DNA of 35,957 nucleotides. It comes from a virus. This document shows, in pieces, positions 7,924-15,810 of this stretch. Each line of letters starts with the position of its first letter. Position 1 is the stretch's first letter. The notes under the pieces were generated by a model. That model was not told the origin of the DNA. It worked only from the letters and a program-made list of their open reading frames with translations, and searched no databases. Both the position numbers and the translations under genes were made by a program. The stretch spans positions 1 to 35,957 of IMG/VR virus record IMGVR_UViG_3300042453_000814. One strand, given 5' to 3'.

Positions 7924-9450
7924 TCAACCGCCTAACAAACCACCACCAACTGCGCCTAAAGCAGGCAATCCAAATCCACCACCAAAGCCGAGTGATGGGA
8001 ATGCTTGACCTAGTGCATAGCCACCTAAACCACCTGCTAATGCACCGCCTAATGCGCCTACTGTGCGATTGCCTGGATATTGTGGCTGTGGAGCAGGTGT
8101 GCCATACGATCCAAGAGGTGAACCATAAACCGATGACAGATAGCCAGACAATTGTTCGTAAGGCAATCTCTGTTGGAATCCAAATCGAGCCATTTGCTCT
8201 TGTAGAGGTTGTGCTGCAATAGCTTCTCTTTGTGCTCCGACTTGAGCCAATGTTTGTGATGGCAAGAATTGCTGACCATAAATTTGTGGTGCTGCTTGCG
8301 CTGCTCCAAGCTGTCTTGTAAGTTCTTGGTATTGACCTGTTCCAACACCACCTGCTGCTTGCAATTGTGTGCCAAGTGCTGCTTGTTGAGCTTGTTGTAG
8401 ACCTTGCGCACCAAGTAAGCGAGTTTGAATATCTTGAGCAGATGTTGCCGCTAATTGACCCAAAGCCTGTTGTTGGAGTGCTCGCTCTTGTTGGAATTGT
8501 GTTCCTGCAAGGTTGGCTGTAACATCGCCAATAGACCTTCCAAAAGCCTCTGTAGACCTTTCTAAAGCTCTTTCCATAGCACCACTACCTAATCGACCAG
8601 ATCGACTGTAAAGACTTGCAATTCCTGGCAATACAGTCTCGCCATATTGTTGAACTAATGGGCGAGTAGCAGCCTCCATCATTGCTTGTTGGTATGGGCT
8701 TCCTTGTAAGAACCCACCACCTGCAATATTGGCTAATTGACCTGTAGCAATATTTTGGAACTGACCACCTGCTGCCTGTCCATAAACATCTGCGCCAGGT
8801 TGCATACCTGCTGCGCCAAAGATGCTTTGATATAGTGGAGTTGCTGCTGATGGTGCTGTTAAGCCTCGCAAAAATGCGCCTTGGGCTTCTCCTAAAATAG
8901 GACTACCAGCTCTAGCAATATTTTCTTGCTGTTGTAATGCTTGTAATGTTTGCTCAGATGGGCTTACATAAGTTTGACCAGGAAAGAATTGTGGCTGTTG
9001 GCGCAAGAAAATCTCTTGTGCTTGGCGCAAACCTTCTGTAAGAAATGGGCGAATAGATGCATCAATCTGAGATGCATTGGCTGCTGGCTCACCAGGTGTA
9101 ATCGGAGGGCTAGTTAGAAAATTAATAGGATTGGAGTAAAAATAATTAGGTGTCATAGTGTTTGTAGTAGCTGTATTTGATGTTGGGGTATTAGTAATTG
9201 CACCGCCTGCTGTTGATTGTGCTTGAACTCGATCTAAATACCTTTTTATTGCAGCATCTTGACTTGCACCAAAAGAAGAAGATAGTCCACCTCTAAAATA
9301 AGGTGATGTATATGCTAAATCTGCTGTTCGAGGAACTCCAGCATTAGCATTTATAAATTCAAAATATTCTGGTGATCCAAAATATTGAGTATCTCCAATA
9401 AAATTAGATGGAACTCTTATTTCACCTGGTTGTTGAAATTGGATTGCCAT
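7924..9450 (-). CDS. Large Gln/Ala/Gly-rich virion protein
   Basis: A 508-residue protein. The N-terminus (MAIQFQQPGEIRVPSNFIGD) and Thr/Asn-rich linker are followed by a long Gln/Ala-rich helical body (for example QALQQQENIARAGSPILGEAQG, and FQQERALQQQALGQLAATSAQDIQ). It ends in a strongly Gly-rich hydrophobic tail (GGALAGGLGGYALGQAF... GLPALGAVGGGLLGG). Glycine-zipper tails of this kind insert in membranes and are common in podovirus ejection proteins. It is the first and largest of the cluster of such proteins downstream of the tail genes. Exact role unproven. Confidence 0.6.
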   Translation of the reverse strand: MAIQFQQPGEIRVPSNFIGDTQYFGSPEYFEFINANAGVPRTADLAYTSPYFRGGLSSSFGASQDAAIKRYLDRVQAQSTAGGAITNTPTSNTATTNTMTPNYFYSNPINFLTSPPITPGEPAANASQIDASIRPFLTEGLRQAQEIFLRQQPQFFPGQTYVSPSEQTLQALQQQENIARAGSPILGEAQGAFLRGLTAPSAATPLYQSIFGAAGMQPGADVYGQAAGGQFQNIATGQLANIAGGGFLQGSPYQQAMMEAATRPLVQQYGETVLPGIASLYSRSGRLGSGAMERALERSTEAFGRSIGDVTANLAGTQFQQERALQQQALGQLAATSAQDIQTRLLGAQGLQQAQQAALGTQLQAAGGVGTGQYQELTRQLGAAQAAPQIYGQQFLPSQTLAQVGAQREAIAAQPLQEQMARFGFQQRLPYEQLSGYLSSVYGSPLGSYGTPAPQPQYPGNRTVGALGGALAGGLGGYALGQAFPSLGFGGGFGLPALGAVGGGLLGG

Positions 9451-9459
9451 AATTGTTCC

Positions 9460-10257
9460 TTATCCTACGATAATATATTTATAAGTCATACCTGATACTG
9501 AATTAGCAGGATGACTGATAGTTGCACTTCCTGCTGTTGTTGCTGATATATAAGGCATTGTAAAAAGATTGCTTGTGTATCCATTCGATGACAGATAACT
9601 CATTGTTGCTATGATGCTAGGTGTAGCTGGTCGATCTGGTGTCGTTTGTGTTCCAAAATGCTCAATACTTACACCGATGTCGCTTGGTCTCCAAACTAAT
9701 TCTACATAATCGTCTTTTTGCAATGCTATAAAAAAGTTTAAGCCTGCAATAACTCTAGATGCTGTTCCTGTAGACTTTCTTTGTGGAACACCAAACTCGC
9801 TATTGCTTCCTGCTACATTTGTGCCATTCTTGCTAAACCAAATGCTAACCTCTTGCACATCGTTAGTCGTGTTGATTAACTGTGCAGAAAACTGAATGTT
9901 GTAGAGTCCTGCGTAACCTGCGGTTAGTTTTGTGTTGCTTACAAGACTTGCACCAAGACTGTAGTCTGTAGTGCTAAACGACATAATATTGGCTGCAGTT
10001 GTTGTAGTAGCAGCTTGGTCTGTATCATCTTGCACCGCAAGATATGGATAAAAACTACTAGCAGAAACATCATCTGCTGGAACTAAGATAATGACCGAAT
10101 CTGCACCAATCCGAGCATCGGTAATCGTTGTTGTAGATGCGCCACCTGTCGTTAAAGTAACAGAACCAGTATTGTTGGTTTTGCCATTCATAATCCCATT
10201 GACTACTTCGGCAACACCTCGCTGATCTGCTCCGAAAGGAGGTAACAGTCGATACAT
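9460..10257 (-). CDS. Virion protein with jelly-roll-like C-terminal half
   Basis: A 265-residue protein starting RLLPPFGADQRGVAEVVNGIMNGK, a phage-typical N-terminal cap. A beta-rich body follows (GSVTLTTGGASTTTITDARIGADSVIILVPAD). The second half (AGLYNIQFSAQLINTTNDVQEVSIWFSKNGTNVAGS ... LQKDDYVELVWRPSD) has the strand pattern of C1q/TNF-like jelly rolls, found in head decorations and receptor-binding tips. It overlaps the stop of the gp10-like gene by one base. A surface-exposed fibre or decoration role is inferred. Confidence 0.6.
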   Translation of the reverse strand: MYRLLPPFGADQRGVAEVVNGIMNGKTNNTGSVTLTTGGASTTTITDARIGADSVIILVPADDVSASSFYPYLAVQDDTDQAATTTTAANIMSFSTTDYSLGASLVSNTKLTAGYAGLYNIQFSAQLINTTNDVQEVSIWFSKNGTNVAGSNSEFGVPQRKSTGTASRVIAGLNFFIALQKDDYVELVWRPSDIGVSIEHFGTQTTPDRPATPSIIATMSYLSSNGYTSNLFTMPYISATTAGSATISHPANSVSGMTYKYIIVG

Positions 10258-11927
10258 TATCTAGTTCCTAGAGGGTTCATGTCTACATCAATTCCTACTG
10301 CATTTGTCCATTGACCTGTAGGAGTTAATTGTAGACGATGATACCGCCCAACACCACGAATAGACACTCTATTTTCTGCATCTGCTGCGGTCTGAGAGCC
10401 AAATACTACCTGCTCGCTTAATAGTCTGCGAGAGAATAATGCGACTGATCCAGAGCCACCATCTACAATTGGTTTTGCCATTGTGATTGCAGAGGTTGTG
10501 CCAGGCATCTCAATATCACCTGTTTCAATAATCGCTGTATTGCCATTGCCTGTAAAGGTAACAATCTTTGTATTTTTAACACCAGCAAACTGCATCTTTC
10601 CACCAAGCCAGACCCTATCATCAAAGCTAGACATGATCTGCTCTAAGTTGCCGAATACATCCATACCCTCTAAATCAAAGGATGGTGTAGAAGAAGAAGC
10701 TACTCGGCTTGCATCGGTTGTGCCGCTAGTCCACTTGCCTGTCTGGTAGTTGTAGATAAGCAATTTATCTACAGTTGCAGAGGATTGGCTTGCATAAGCC
10801 CAAATTACTAGCTTTCTAAATGGGTCTACTGCTGCTGACATTAAGCTTAACGAACCTTCGTCTACATCGCCAAAGAAATAGCGGTTTACTTTCTCATTGC
10901 CTATAGGAACAAGTTGCTGTCCATCACAGGCATAAAAGCCATCGTCTGACAGAAAGAAGCTAGTTCCACCATACTGCACAATAGAGTTAGCCTCATAGCA
11001 TCCAAGGTTGCGACTGATATTGTCGAACTGAAAAACTAAAGGACTGCCAACATATGACATACGATGGATTGATCGATCCATGAAAACTAACCCAAATTCA
11101 CCCCCAGTTACACCCACAATTGAGCCACCATCGGGAATGTCTTGGAAATCTGCCTGAGTTGTCGCTGAGTTAGCCCAATTGGACTCATCTCCTAATGCCG
11201 ACCATTGAACCCTGTATGGATAAACAGTCGAGCTATTTACATAAGCTGATACTACAAAATCTCGAACTACTGTTACATACCGAGACTGTGGAGCATCTGC
11301 TGCTAAGTCTTGGAAGGTTGTAGAGTTATTTAAGTTATATCCCTGCAAACGATTACCACCATTGGCAGCAATTAAGACATTGCCAAACTGTGTAAATCGC
11401 CATCTTTGGTTGGTAGGAGTTGTGTATTGAAAGCTAACTGTGCCTGTATCAACAGTTGATCCAATATTGCCACCTGCCTGAGGATAGGTAAAGGTTGTAG
11501 TTGTTGGAACTGTGTCTACAGTAAAAGTTCCATTAACTGCGGTTGTAGAAGTTGCTGCTACTGTTACTGAATCACCTACAGAAAAGCCATGAGCAGCAGA
11601 TGTAGTAATGGTTACTACTCCGCTAGTCTTAGCGACATTGGTGATTGTTCTACTAGCCTTTACTACCGAATCCAAAGATAGATCGCCTGTATCTAACTTA
11701 AATAACTTTGTTGCACCACCAGCAAAAACGACTGTAGCTCCTGCTGCGGTTTTGCCTGCGACCACATTGTTTAGGTTCTCTGATGCTGCGCCAGAGTATT
11801 CCTCGGCTGCATTGATAGCACCATATCCTACAGCCTTAGAAAAGACATTTTCTGCCCTTTGCAAGCCATTGGTTAATCCTGGCTGATCTGGAGTCCACTC
11901 TCCGAATGAGATACGATTTATTGCCAT
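10257..11927 (-). CDS. P22 gp10-like tail stabilisation/hub protein
   Basis: A 556-residue beta-rich protein. MAINRISFGEWTPDQPGLTNGLQRAENVFS is the typical start of podovirus packaged-DNA stabilisation proteins (P22 gp10 group), with beta-propeller-like repeats following (RWRFTQFGNVLIAANGGNRLQ, FGLVFMDRSIHRMSYVG, SFFLSDDGFYACDGQQLVPIG). A domain with Ser/Thr repeats (about 90-165) looks like an inserted Ig-like or adhesin-like module. It would seal the portal/adaptor after packaging and carry the tail tip. Residues of about 422-440 (FGNLEQIMSSFDDRVW) recur in the neighbouring protein at 11918-12802. Confidence 0.75.
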   Translation of the reverse strand: MAINRISFGEWTPDQPGLTNGLQRAENVFSKAVGYGAINAAEEYSGAASENLNNVVAGKTAAGATVVFAGGATKLFKLDTGDLSLDSVVKASRTITNVAKTSGVVTITTSAAHGFSVGDSVTVAATSTTAVNGTFTVDTVPTTTTFTYPQAGGNIGSTVDTGTVSFQYTTPTNQRWRFTQFGNVLIAANGGNRLQGYNLNNSTTFQDLAADAPQSRYVTVVRDFVVSAYVNSSTVYPYRVQWSALGDESNWANSATTQADFQDIPDGGSIVGVTGGEFGLVFMDRSIHRMSYVGSPLVFQFDNISRNLGCYEANSIVQYGGTSFFLSDDGFYACDGQQLVPIGNEKVNRYFFGDVDEGSLSLMSAAVDPFRKLVIWAYASQSSATVDKLLIYNYQTGKWTSGTTDASRVASSSTPSFDLEGMDVFGNLEQIMSSFDDRVWLGGKMQFAGVKNTKIVTFTGNGNTAIIETGDIEMPGTTSAITMAKPIVDGGSGSVALFSRRLLSEQVVFGSQTAADAENRVSIRGVGRYHRLQLTPTGQWTNAVGIDVDMNPLGTR

Positions 11928-12802
11928 TGTGAGTTTCCGCTAGATATGTCTGTCCATACAGTAGTTGTTGGTGCTGTAGCTGTCCAAGATTCTGATCCTG
12001 CCGATGCCACAGTCCAAACTGTTGCACTCGGTGCTACACCTGTCCAAGCCTCTGTTCCTACTGTTTCGTCTGTCCAATTATCGCCTAGAACTCTGCCAAA
12101 GCAATTAACTAGGGCTATACCATTTACTGTTGCTACTGCGCTGTAGATTGCTACAGGATTTGCTGTTACTGTTGCAAATGCGGTTACTGAGGCATCGCCA
12201 CTATATTCAACACCGCCTAGTGCAGTTACTGTTGCTGTTGCCGAGATACTGCCAGAACTTAGTCTTTCTCGAATGGCTGATGCAGAGGCAGACCCTGATG
12301 CTGAAATAGAGCCAGAGCTTGTTCTAATCCTGATAGCATCTGCCGATACTGTGCCTGTAGCTGAGACTGCACCAGATCCTGCAAATATTCCATATCCATT
12401 TGCCGAGACCACAGCCAGAGCCGAAATAGCTCCTGAGCTTGTTCTAACCCTGATCGCTTCTGCATTTACTGTTCCTTGGGCTGTTACTGAGCCAGAGCCT
12501 TGTCTGATTGCAAAGCCGTTAGCGGTTACTGTGGCATCTGCTGAGATTGCGCCTGATGTGCTTCTAATCCTATAAGCATCGGCTGTTACTGTGCCTGTGC
12601 CTGTTACTGCGCCTGACGCATTTCTTATCGCATAGCCATTAGCACTAGCAGTAGCGACCCCAGAGATGCTGGCATCTCCATAGAATATGCAGGTGCTAGT
12701 CGAGTTCCATGCAGGATCATCAAATGAGACAAGGATCTGTTCAAGAGTTCCGAACTGATCGATGTTGTCAATTGTAAATGCGCCACAATAATCGGCTGGC
12801 AT
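11918..12802 (-). CDS. Repeat-containing beta-solenoid tail protein
   Basis: A 294-residue protein in three parts. Residues 1-42 contain FGTLEQILVSFDDPAW, shared with the gp10-like protein. Residues 43-222 are nine repeats of about 20 residues, consensus SG(A/S)(I/V)(S/T)AxxTVxAxAIRIR. Most are arranged as alternating A and B units, giving a 40-residue super-repeat. The C-terminus has a Trp repeat (AWTGVAP..TVWT, SWTATAP..TVWT, QW). Short Gly/Ser/Val/Ala repeats suggest a beta-helix shaft or spike. It overlaps the gp10-like gene by ten bases, so they probably act together in the tail. Confidence 0.7.
   Translation of the reverse strand: MPADYCGAFTIDNIDQFGTLEQILVSFDDPAWNSTSTCIFYGDASISGVATASANGYAIRNASGAVTGTGTVTADAYRIRSTSGAISADATVTANGFAIRQGSGSVTAQGTVNAEAIRVRTSSGAISALAVVSANGYGIFAGSGAVSATGTVSADAIRIRTSSGSISASGSASASAIRERLSSGSISATATVTALGGVEYSGDASVTAFATVTANPVAIYSAVATVNGIALVNCFGRVLGDNWTDETVGTEAWTGVAPSATVWTVASAGSESWTATAPTTTVWTDISSGNSQWQ
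12137..12676 (-). repeat. In-gene tandem repeat, 60-base units in a 120-base period
   Basis: Nine 60-base units encode the 20-residue solenoid repeats of the tail protein. The strongest similarity is between units two apart: the blocks starting at 12301, 12421 and 12541 align over most positions, as do 12361, 12481 and 12601. The unit of duplication was therefore 120 bases. Copy number could vary between strains through recombination or slippage. Confidence 0.75.
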
Positions 12803-12805
12803 GGA

Positions 12806-13192
12806 TTAGGCAAGAGTTACTGTCAAGCTGCCTGATGCAATCTTGAATACATCGCCTGTATCAATAGTCTTAGATGCATCCAATTGGGTGTGATAAAACA
12901 AGTTACCTGTAGTTAGTGCATCCCAGATACCAATGTGGGTTACTGTTCCCCAGTTACCTGTGGCTTGTGGGAAAGTAATGTCTGCATTGGTAGCACTAGC
13001 ACCATTGCTAGGAGCTGCAAAACTAGCCGATTGGCGAGCATAAGAGCCACCGCTAACCTCTGTGCCTGTTCCTGCGTCTGTTGGATCTGCGGTATGCAGA
13101 CTGACATAAACTGTAGCAGGGGAAGTAAAAGTTGTTGCTCGGAGAGTTGCATTGATTAGTGCATCTTCGAGATAATTTGACATTTCAGCCAT
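12806..13192 (-). CDS. Gp80-like tail fibre/head-tail structural protein
   Basis: A 128-residue protein. It begins MAEMSNYLEDALINATLRATTF and continues PATVYVSLHTADPTDAGTGTEVSGGSYARQSASF, then GNWGTVTHIGIWDALTTGNLFYHTQL. This is a well-conserved phage virion pattern in which a jelly-roll or beta-sandwich of about 120 residues is found in tail fibres or decorations (Gp80-like). No enzyme motifs. Placed between adaptor and solenoid genes in the late unit. Exact location in the particle is unknown. Confidence 0.65.
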   Translation of the reverse strand: MAEMSNYLEDALINATLRATTFTSPATVYVSLHTADPTDAGTGTEVSGGSYARQSASFAAPSNGASATNADITFPQATGNWGTVTHIGIWDALTTGNLFYHTQLDASKTIDTGDVFKIASGSLTVTLA

Positions 13193-13201
13193 TTTGATTC
13201 C

Positions 13202-13822
13202 TTATCGAGAGGTTACTTTCATTTGTAGAGGAACACCCGAATACTCACCATTTTGGTCAGCAAGCGAGATATTGTTGATTGCTCGATCATACAAGGCAGA
13301 CCAAGTTTGAGTGCGAGCATCGTTAATTAGGTATGGCTCGGCTTCCAATAGACTTGCATAAAGCAAGGCATCAGGGTAGTTAGCCAAAAACACATTAGAG
13401 GCATTGCTATCAGACAATACTGTCGGTTTAGCATAGTAAAGAATCTCTAGTGTGTAGTTTGTATCTGGCTCTGGTGCTAATACGAACTCCGATGACAAGA
13501 TAGTGTAATAGACTGGCTTTCCTGACTCATCTGCTGGTGCATCTCTTGTAAATGAACTAGGAGATAAGTAAGTTACAGGCATCCTTGGATTGCCTTGGAC
13601 ATGAAGGTCTCGAATCTCTAAGAAGTCTGTAGGTAGAGCTACTTTGCCATCACCGCTTACTGTCGGAGCTGTAGCAGACTTGAGCATCTCTCTTGTGCGG
13701 AGATCCCTAGCCATTCTTAGCTCGGCAAATCGAATGAAATCAGGAATAACTGATGTTAGGTCTGACCGACCTAAATAGTTAGCCACCGATGTCTTTAGAT
13801 CGGAATAATTGGTATAAGGCAT
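13202..13822 (-). CDS. Head-tail adaptor protein
   Basis: A 206-residue protein. The N-terminus (YSDLKTSVANYLGRSDLTSVIPDFIRFAELRMARDLRTREM) is the helical signature of podovirus adaptor/head-completion proteins that bind below the portal. The middle (FLEIRDLHVQGN, YYTILSSEFVLAPEPDTNYTLEILYYAKP) and C-terminal helical part (NYPDALLYASLLEAEPYLINDARTQTW) are also typical. It would form the ring linking portal and gp10-like hub. Its place between capsid and gp10-like genes supports this. Confidence 0.8.
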   Translation of the reverse strand: MPYTNYSDLKTSVANYLGRSDLTSVIPDFIRFAELRMARDLRTREMLKSATAPTVSGDGKVALPTDFLEIRDLHVQGNPRMPVTYLSPSSFTRDAPADESGKPVYYTILSSEFVLAPEPDTNYTLEILYYAKPTVLSDSNASNVFLANYPDALLYASLLEAEPYLINDARTQTWSALYDRAINNISLADQNGEYSGVPLQMKVTSR

Positions 13823-13831
13823 ATTTCTCTC

Positions 13832-14467
13832 TTAATCTTTTGGTATTTCGATATTGTGCCAGCCATACACATATTGACCAATGTGCTTTATATACTTCGA
13901 CAAATCATGGTCTACCCAAGTGTCAAACCCTGCATCCTTGGCTTTTACACAGAAGTAAATGTCCTCACCTAGGATTTTATTGCCAGGCAATTGCTCAAAG
14001 TAGAAGTAAGGTTCTTCGATTGTTTCTACAACTTTTCGCTTAATCAGCATGACACCGCATCCGATGCCATCTGCTTTCTCAATGCCTGTCTTGGCATTCG
14101 AGTAAATCGGCATCCAATCAATCGAGCCATCCTCATTGATGTGCATATTTTTGGCTGTAGGTTTTACTGGCTCAGACCTTGTAGTCGCATTGACTCCGAT
14201 AATATCTTTATCGTGAGCCATTAAGATTTTTAGTGTATCTTTTGGAAACCGCATATCCGCATCTACAAATAACAGGTAGTCTGCCTTTATATCTAAAGCT
14301 GTTTTTACCAAGTTATTCCTCTGGTCAAAGATCAGAGTGCCAGAGCTAGTAAAAAGGTCTATATCATGCTTTGTGGTCTTAATGGTATAGGCACACATCG
14401 CCACCAAATCAAAGGCTGTAGCGACCTCCATTTGCCCTCTAGCGGGTATTAAAATAGCGATCCTCAT
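13832..14467 (-). CDS. GT-A family glycosyltransferase-like protein
   Basis: A 211-residue protein with a Rossmann-like start (MRIAILIPARG), a nucleotide-binding region and a D69-A-D71 motif (LLFVDADMRFP) matching the DxD metal site of GT-A/GT2 transferases. GIGCGVMLIKRKV and GEDIYFCVKAKDAGF are typical of the acceptor/catalytic half. It would transfer a sugar from a nucleotide-sugar, possibly to virion proteins, given its place inside the structural block, or to a host glycan. ATGA coupling to the gene upstream. Substrate unknown. Confidence 0.75.
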   Translation of the reverse strand: MRIAILIPARGQMEVATAFDLVAMCAYTIKTTKHDIDLFTSSGTLIFDQRNNLVKTALDIKADYLLFVDADMRFPKDTLKILMAHDKDIIGVNATTRSEPVKPTAKNMHINEDGSIDWMPIYSNAKTGIEKADGIGCGVMLIKRKVVETIEEPYFYFEQLPGNKILGEDIYFCVKAKDAGFDTWVDHDLSKYIKHIGQYVYGWHNIEIPKD

Positions 14468-14793
14468 ACTTCACCGCCTCTAGTGCGGAAAACCCTGTTA
14501 TCAGGGTCATTTAGCCATGCTTTTAGGGCTTTTTCATCTACGATATTAAAGCCTCGCATAATTCCTTTAGCATTGAGATCATTGATAATCGCCAATGGTA
14601 AAGAAGCTATCTTGTTCTTAGGGTCGAATAAATTGCCCGACCATCCTTTTTTGCCAGGATTGGCATTATATTGCTGTTTTGTATGCTCTGCGAAATCTGT
14701 TAAGTCGGTCTGGGAATGGATTATAATACCGCCCTCTCCATCAGACAGAACTGTTCTTACTTCACCATCTACTACATCTAAGAGTTTTTTCAT
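14464..14793 (-). CDS. Hypothetical structural-block protein
   Basis: A 109-residue acidic protein, MKKLLDVVDGEVRTVLSDGEGG... SLPLAIINDLNAKGIMRGFNIVDEKALKAWLNDPDNRVFRTRGG. No motif recognised. It directly follows the capsid gene and its terminator hairpin, and its stop overlaps the start of the glycosyltransferase (ATGA). There is no good Shine-Dalgarno before ATG 14793, because the terminator stem ends ten bases upstream. Translation or transcription of this gene may therefore be limited relative to capsid. Function unknown. Confidence 0.7.
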   Translation of the reverse strand: MKKLLDVVDGEVRTVLSDGEGGIIIHSQTDLTDFAEHTKQQYNANPGKKGWSGNLFDPKNKIASLPLAIINDLNAKGIMRGFNIVDEKALKAWLNDPDNRVFRTRGGEV

Positions 14794-14826
14794 AAATAGA
14801 AATGGGGTAGGTTTTGCCTACCCCAT
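14792..14826 (-). terminator. Intrinsic terminator after the capsid gene
   Basis: A perfect 10-base-pair stem (14802-14811 with 14817-14826, five-base loop) lies 25 bases past the capsid stop. On the minus strand it is followed by a T-rich tract (TTTCTATTTA). A partial terminator after the major capsid gene is common and would raise capsid mRNA above the downstream genes. Confidence 0.75.
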
Positions 14827-14850
14827 ATTCTACAGACTATCTAGATTTTA

Positions 14851-15798
14851 TCAAGATAAGTCAAATGCACCGCCATGAGCAGCTTCATTGCGAACTTCTA
14901 AAGTCAATTCAGCCAAGATTTGTTTCTTCTCAGCATCGCCAACTTTTGCAATGTCATTGGTCTGGAATGGGCGCAAGTATGCCAAAGCTGCATACTCAGG
15001 ATCAAGAACCAATGCATCCCGAGTGCGCATAAAGCGGTTCGGAACAATCTGCAATACACCAAAGTCGGACTGATAAAGATCAGCGCCAGCTAGGATGGTT
15101 GCTTGACCATTGGTAGGCACTTGATAGCGCTGTGCTGCCAAGCCTGTAAAGCCTGATACTGTCTGCTTGAGAGCTGGGCTAACCATCAATACAGAAGGTG
15201 TGCCACCGCTTGTAAATACCTTGCTGACTACATCCTTGAGGATGGTCTCGGTAAATGTGCGGGTTGTGCCATCTGTGCGGGTTGATACACCAATGGTTGT
15301 AGGATCAGCACCTGCTGTTGTTCCTGAACCTTTGTTTGTATTGGTCTTGATGTAAGAGAGCAAAGAACCCATCTTACGACCAGTTACACCAGATGTGCCA
15401 ACAGATTGACCTTGGTTAGCTGTGATGATGGTTTCGATGTCTCGCTTGATCTCAGCCGAGGCTTTAGCCAATTGGTAAGCCATCTCAGACTTACGACCAG
15501 CAAGGTCAGAAGCCAAGAGAGTGCCAGAAACCATAACAGTCTTACCTACGATCTGTGTATAGTTACCAAGGCGAGTTGTTGGGCTGATTGTTGCTTCTGT
15601 TGCGCTTGCACCTTCAACTAAAGCATTAGCTGTAGTTGCTGCTGCGAGTGCATCGGTTTGCCACTCATGGTAGACAGAAGTAGCTTTTGTCTTACCGATA
15701 GAGGACATAATTGGGGTGTCGGTAGGGCTGATGTCATAGATAACATCGGTTAAATCTTCCCGAGCACCGATTGCTGTATAGCGATCATATGCTGCCAT
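14851..15798 (-). CDS. Major capsid protein, SU10/DUF5309-like
   Basis: A 315-residue protein. RYTAIGAREDLTDVIYDISPTDTPIMSSIGK at the start, ATSVYHEWQTDALAAA, and then RLGNYTQIVGKTVMVSGT and MAYQLAKASAEIKRDIE (the HK97-fold spine-helix region) are the signature of SU10-like major capsid proteins. It builds the icosahedral head. It lies directly after the scaffold gene, the usual order, and is followed by a strong hairpin terminator. Confidence 0.9.
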   Translation of the reverse strand: MAAYDRYTAIGAREDLTDVIYDISPTDTPIMSSIGKTKATSVYHEWQTDALAAATTANALVEGASATEATISPTTRLGNYTQIVGKTVMVSGTLLASDLAGRKSEMAYQLAKASAEIKRDIETIITANQGQSVGTSGVTGRKMGSLLSYIKTNTNKGSGTTAGADPTTIGVSTRTDGTTRTFTETILKDVVSKVFTSGGTPSVLMVSPALKQTVSGFTGLAAQRYQVPTNGQATILAGADLYQSDFGVLQIVPNRFMRTRDALVLDPEYAALAYLRPFQTNDIAKVGDAEKKQILAELTLEVRNEAAHGGAFDLS

Positions 15799-15810
15799 TT
15801 TTAATTTCCT

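Noticed and set aside
7839-8414. Alternative frames on both strands over the Gln-rich ejection protein gene
   Set aside because: The His/Gln/Leu-rich products are typical of out-of-frame reading of CAA/CAG-rich repeats; the 508-residue frame covers the whole region with a proper start.
12273-12575. Plus-strand 100-codon frame with periodic sequence
   Set aside because: It is the antisense reading of the 120-base tandem repeat of the tail protein; the periodicity comes from that gene.
12137-12676. Regularly spaced repeats that might suggest a CRISPR array
   Set aside because: The units are contiguous, 60/120 bases long, in frame, and encode a solenoid. There are no unique spacers and no cas genes.
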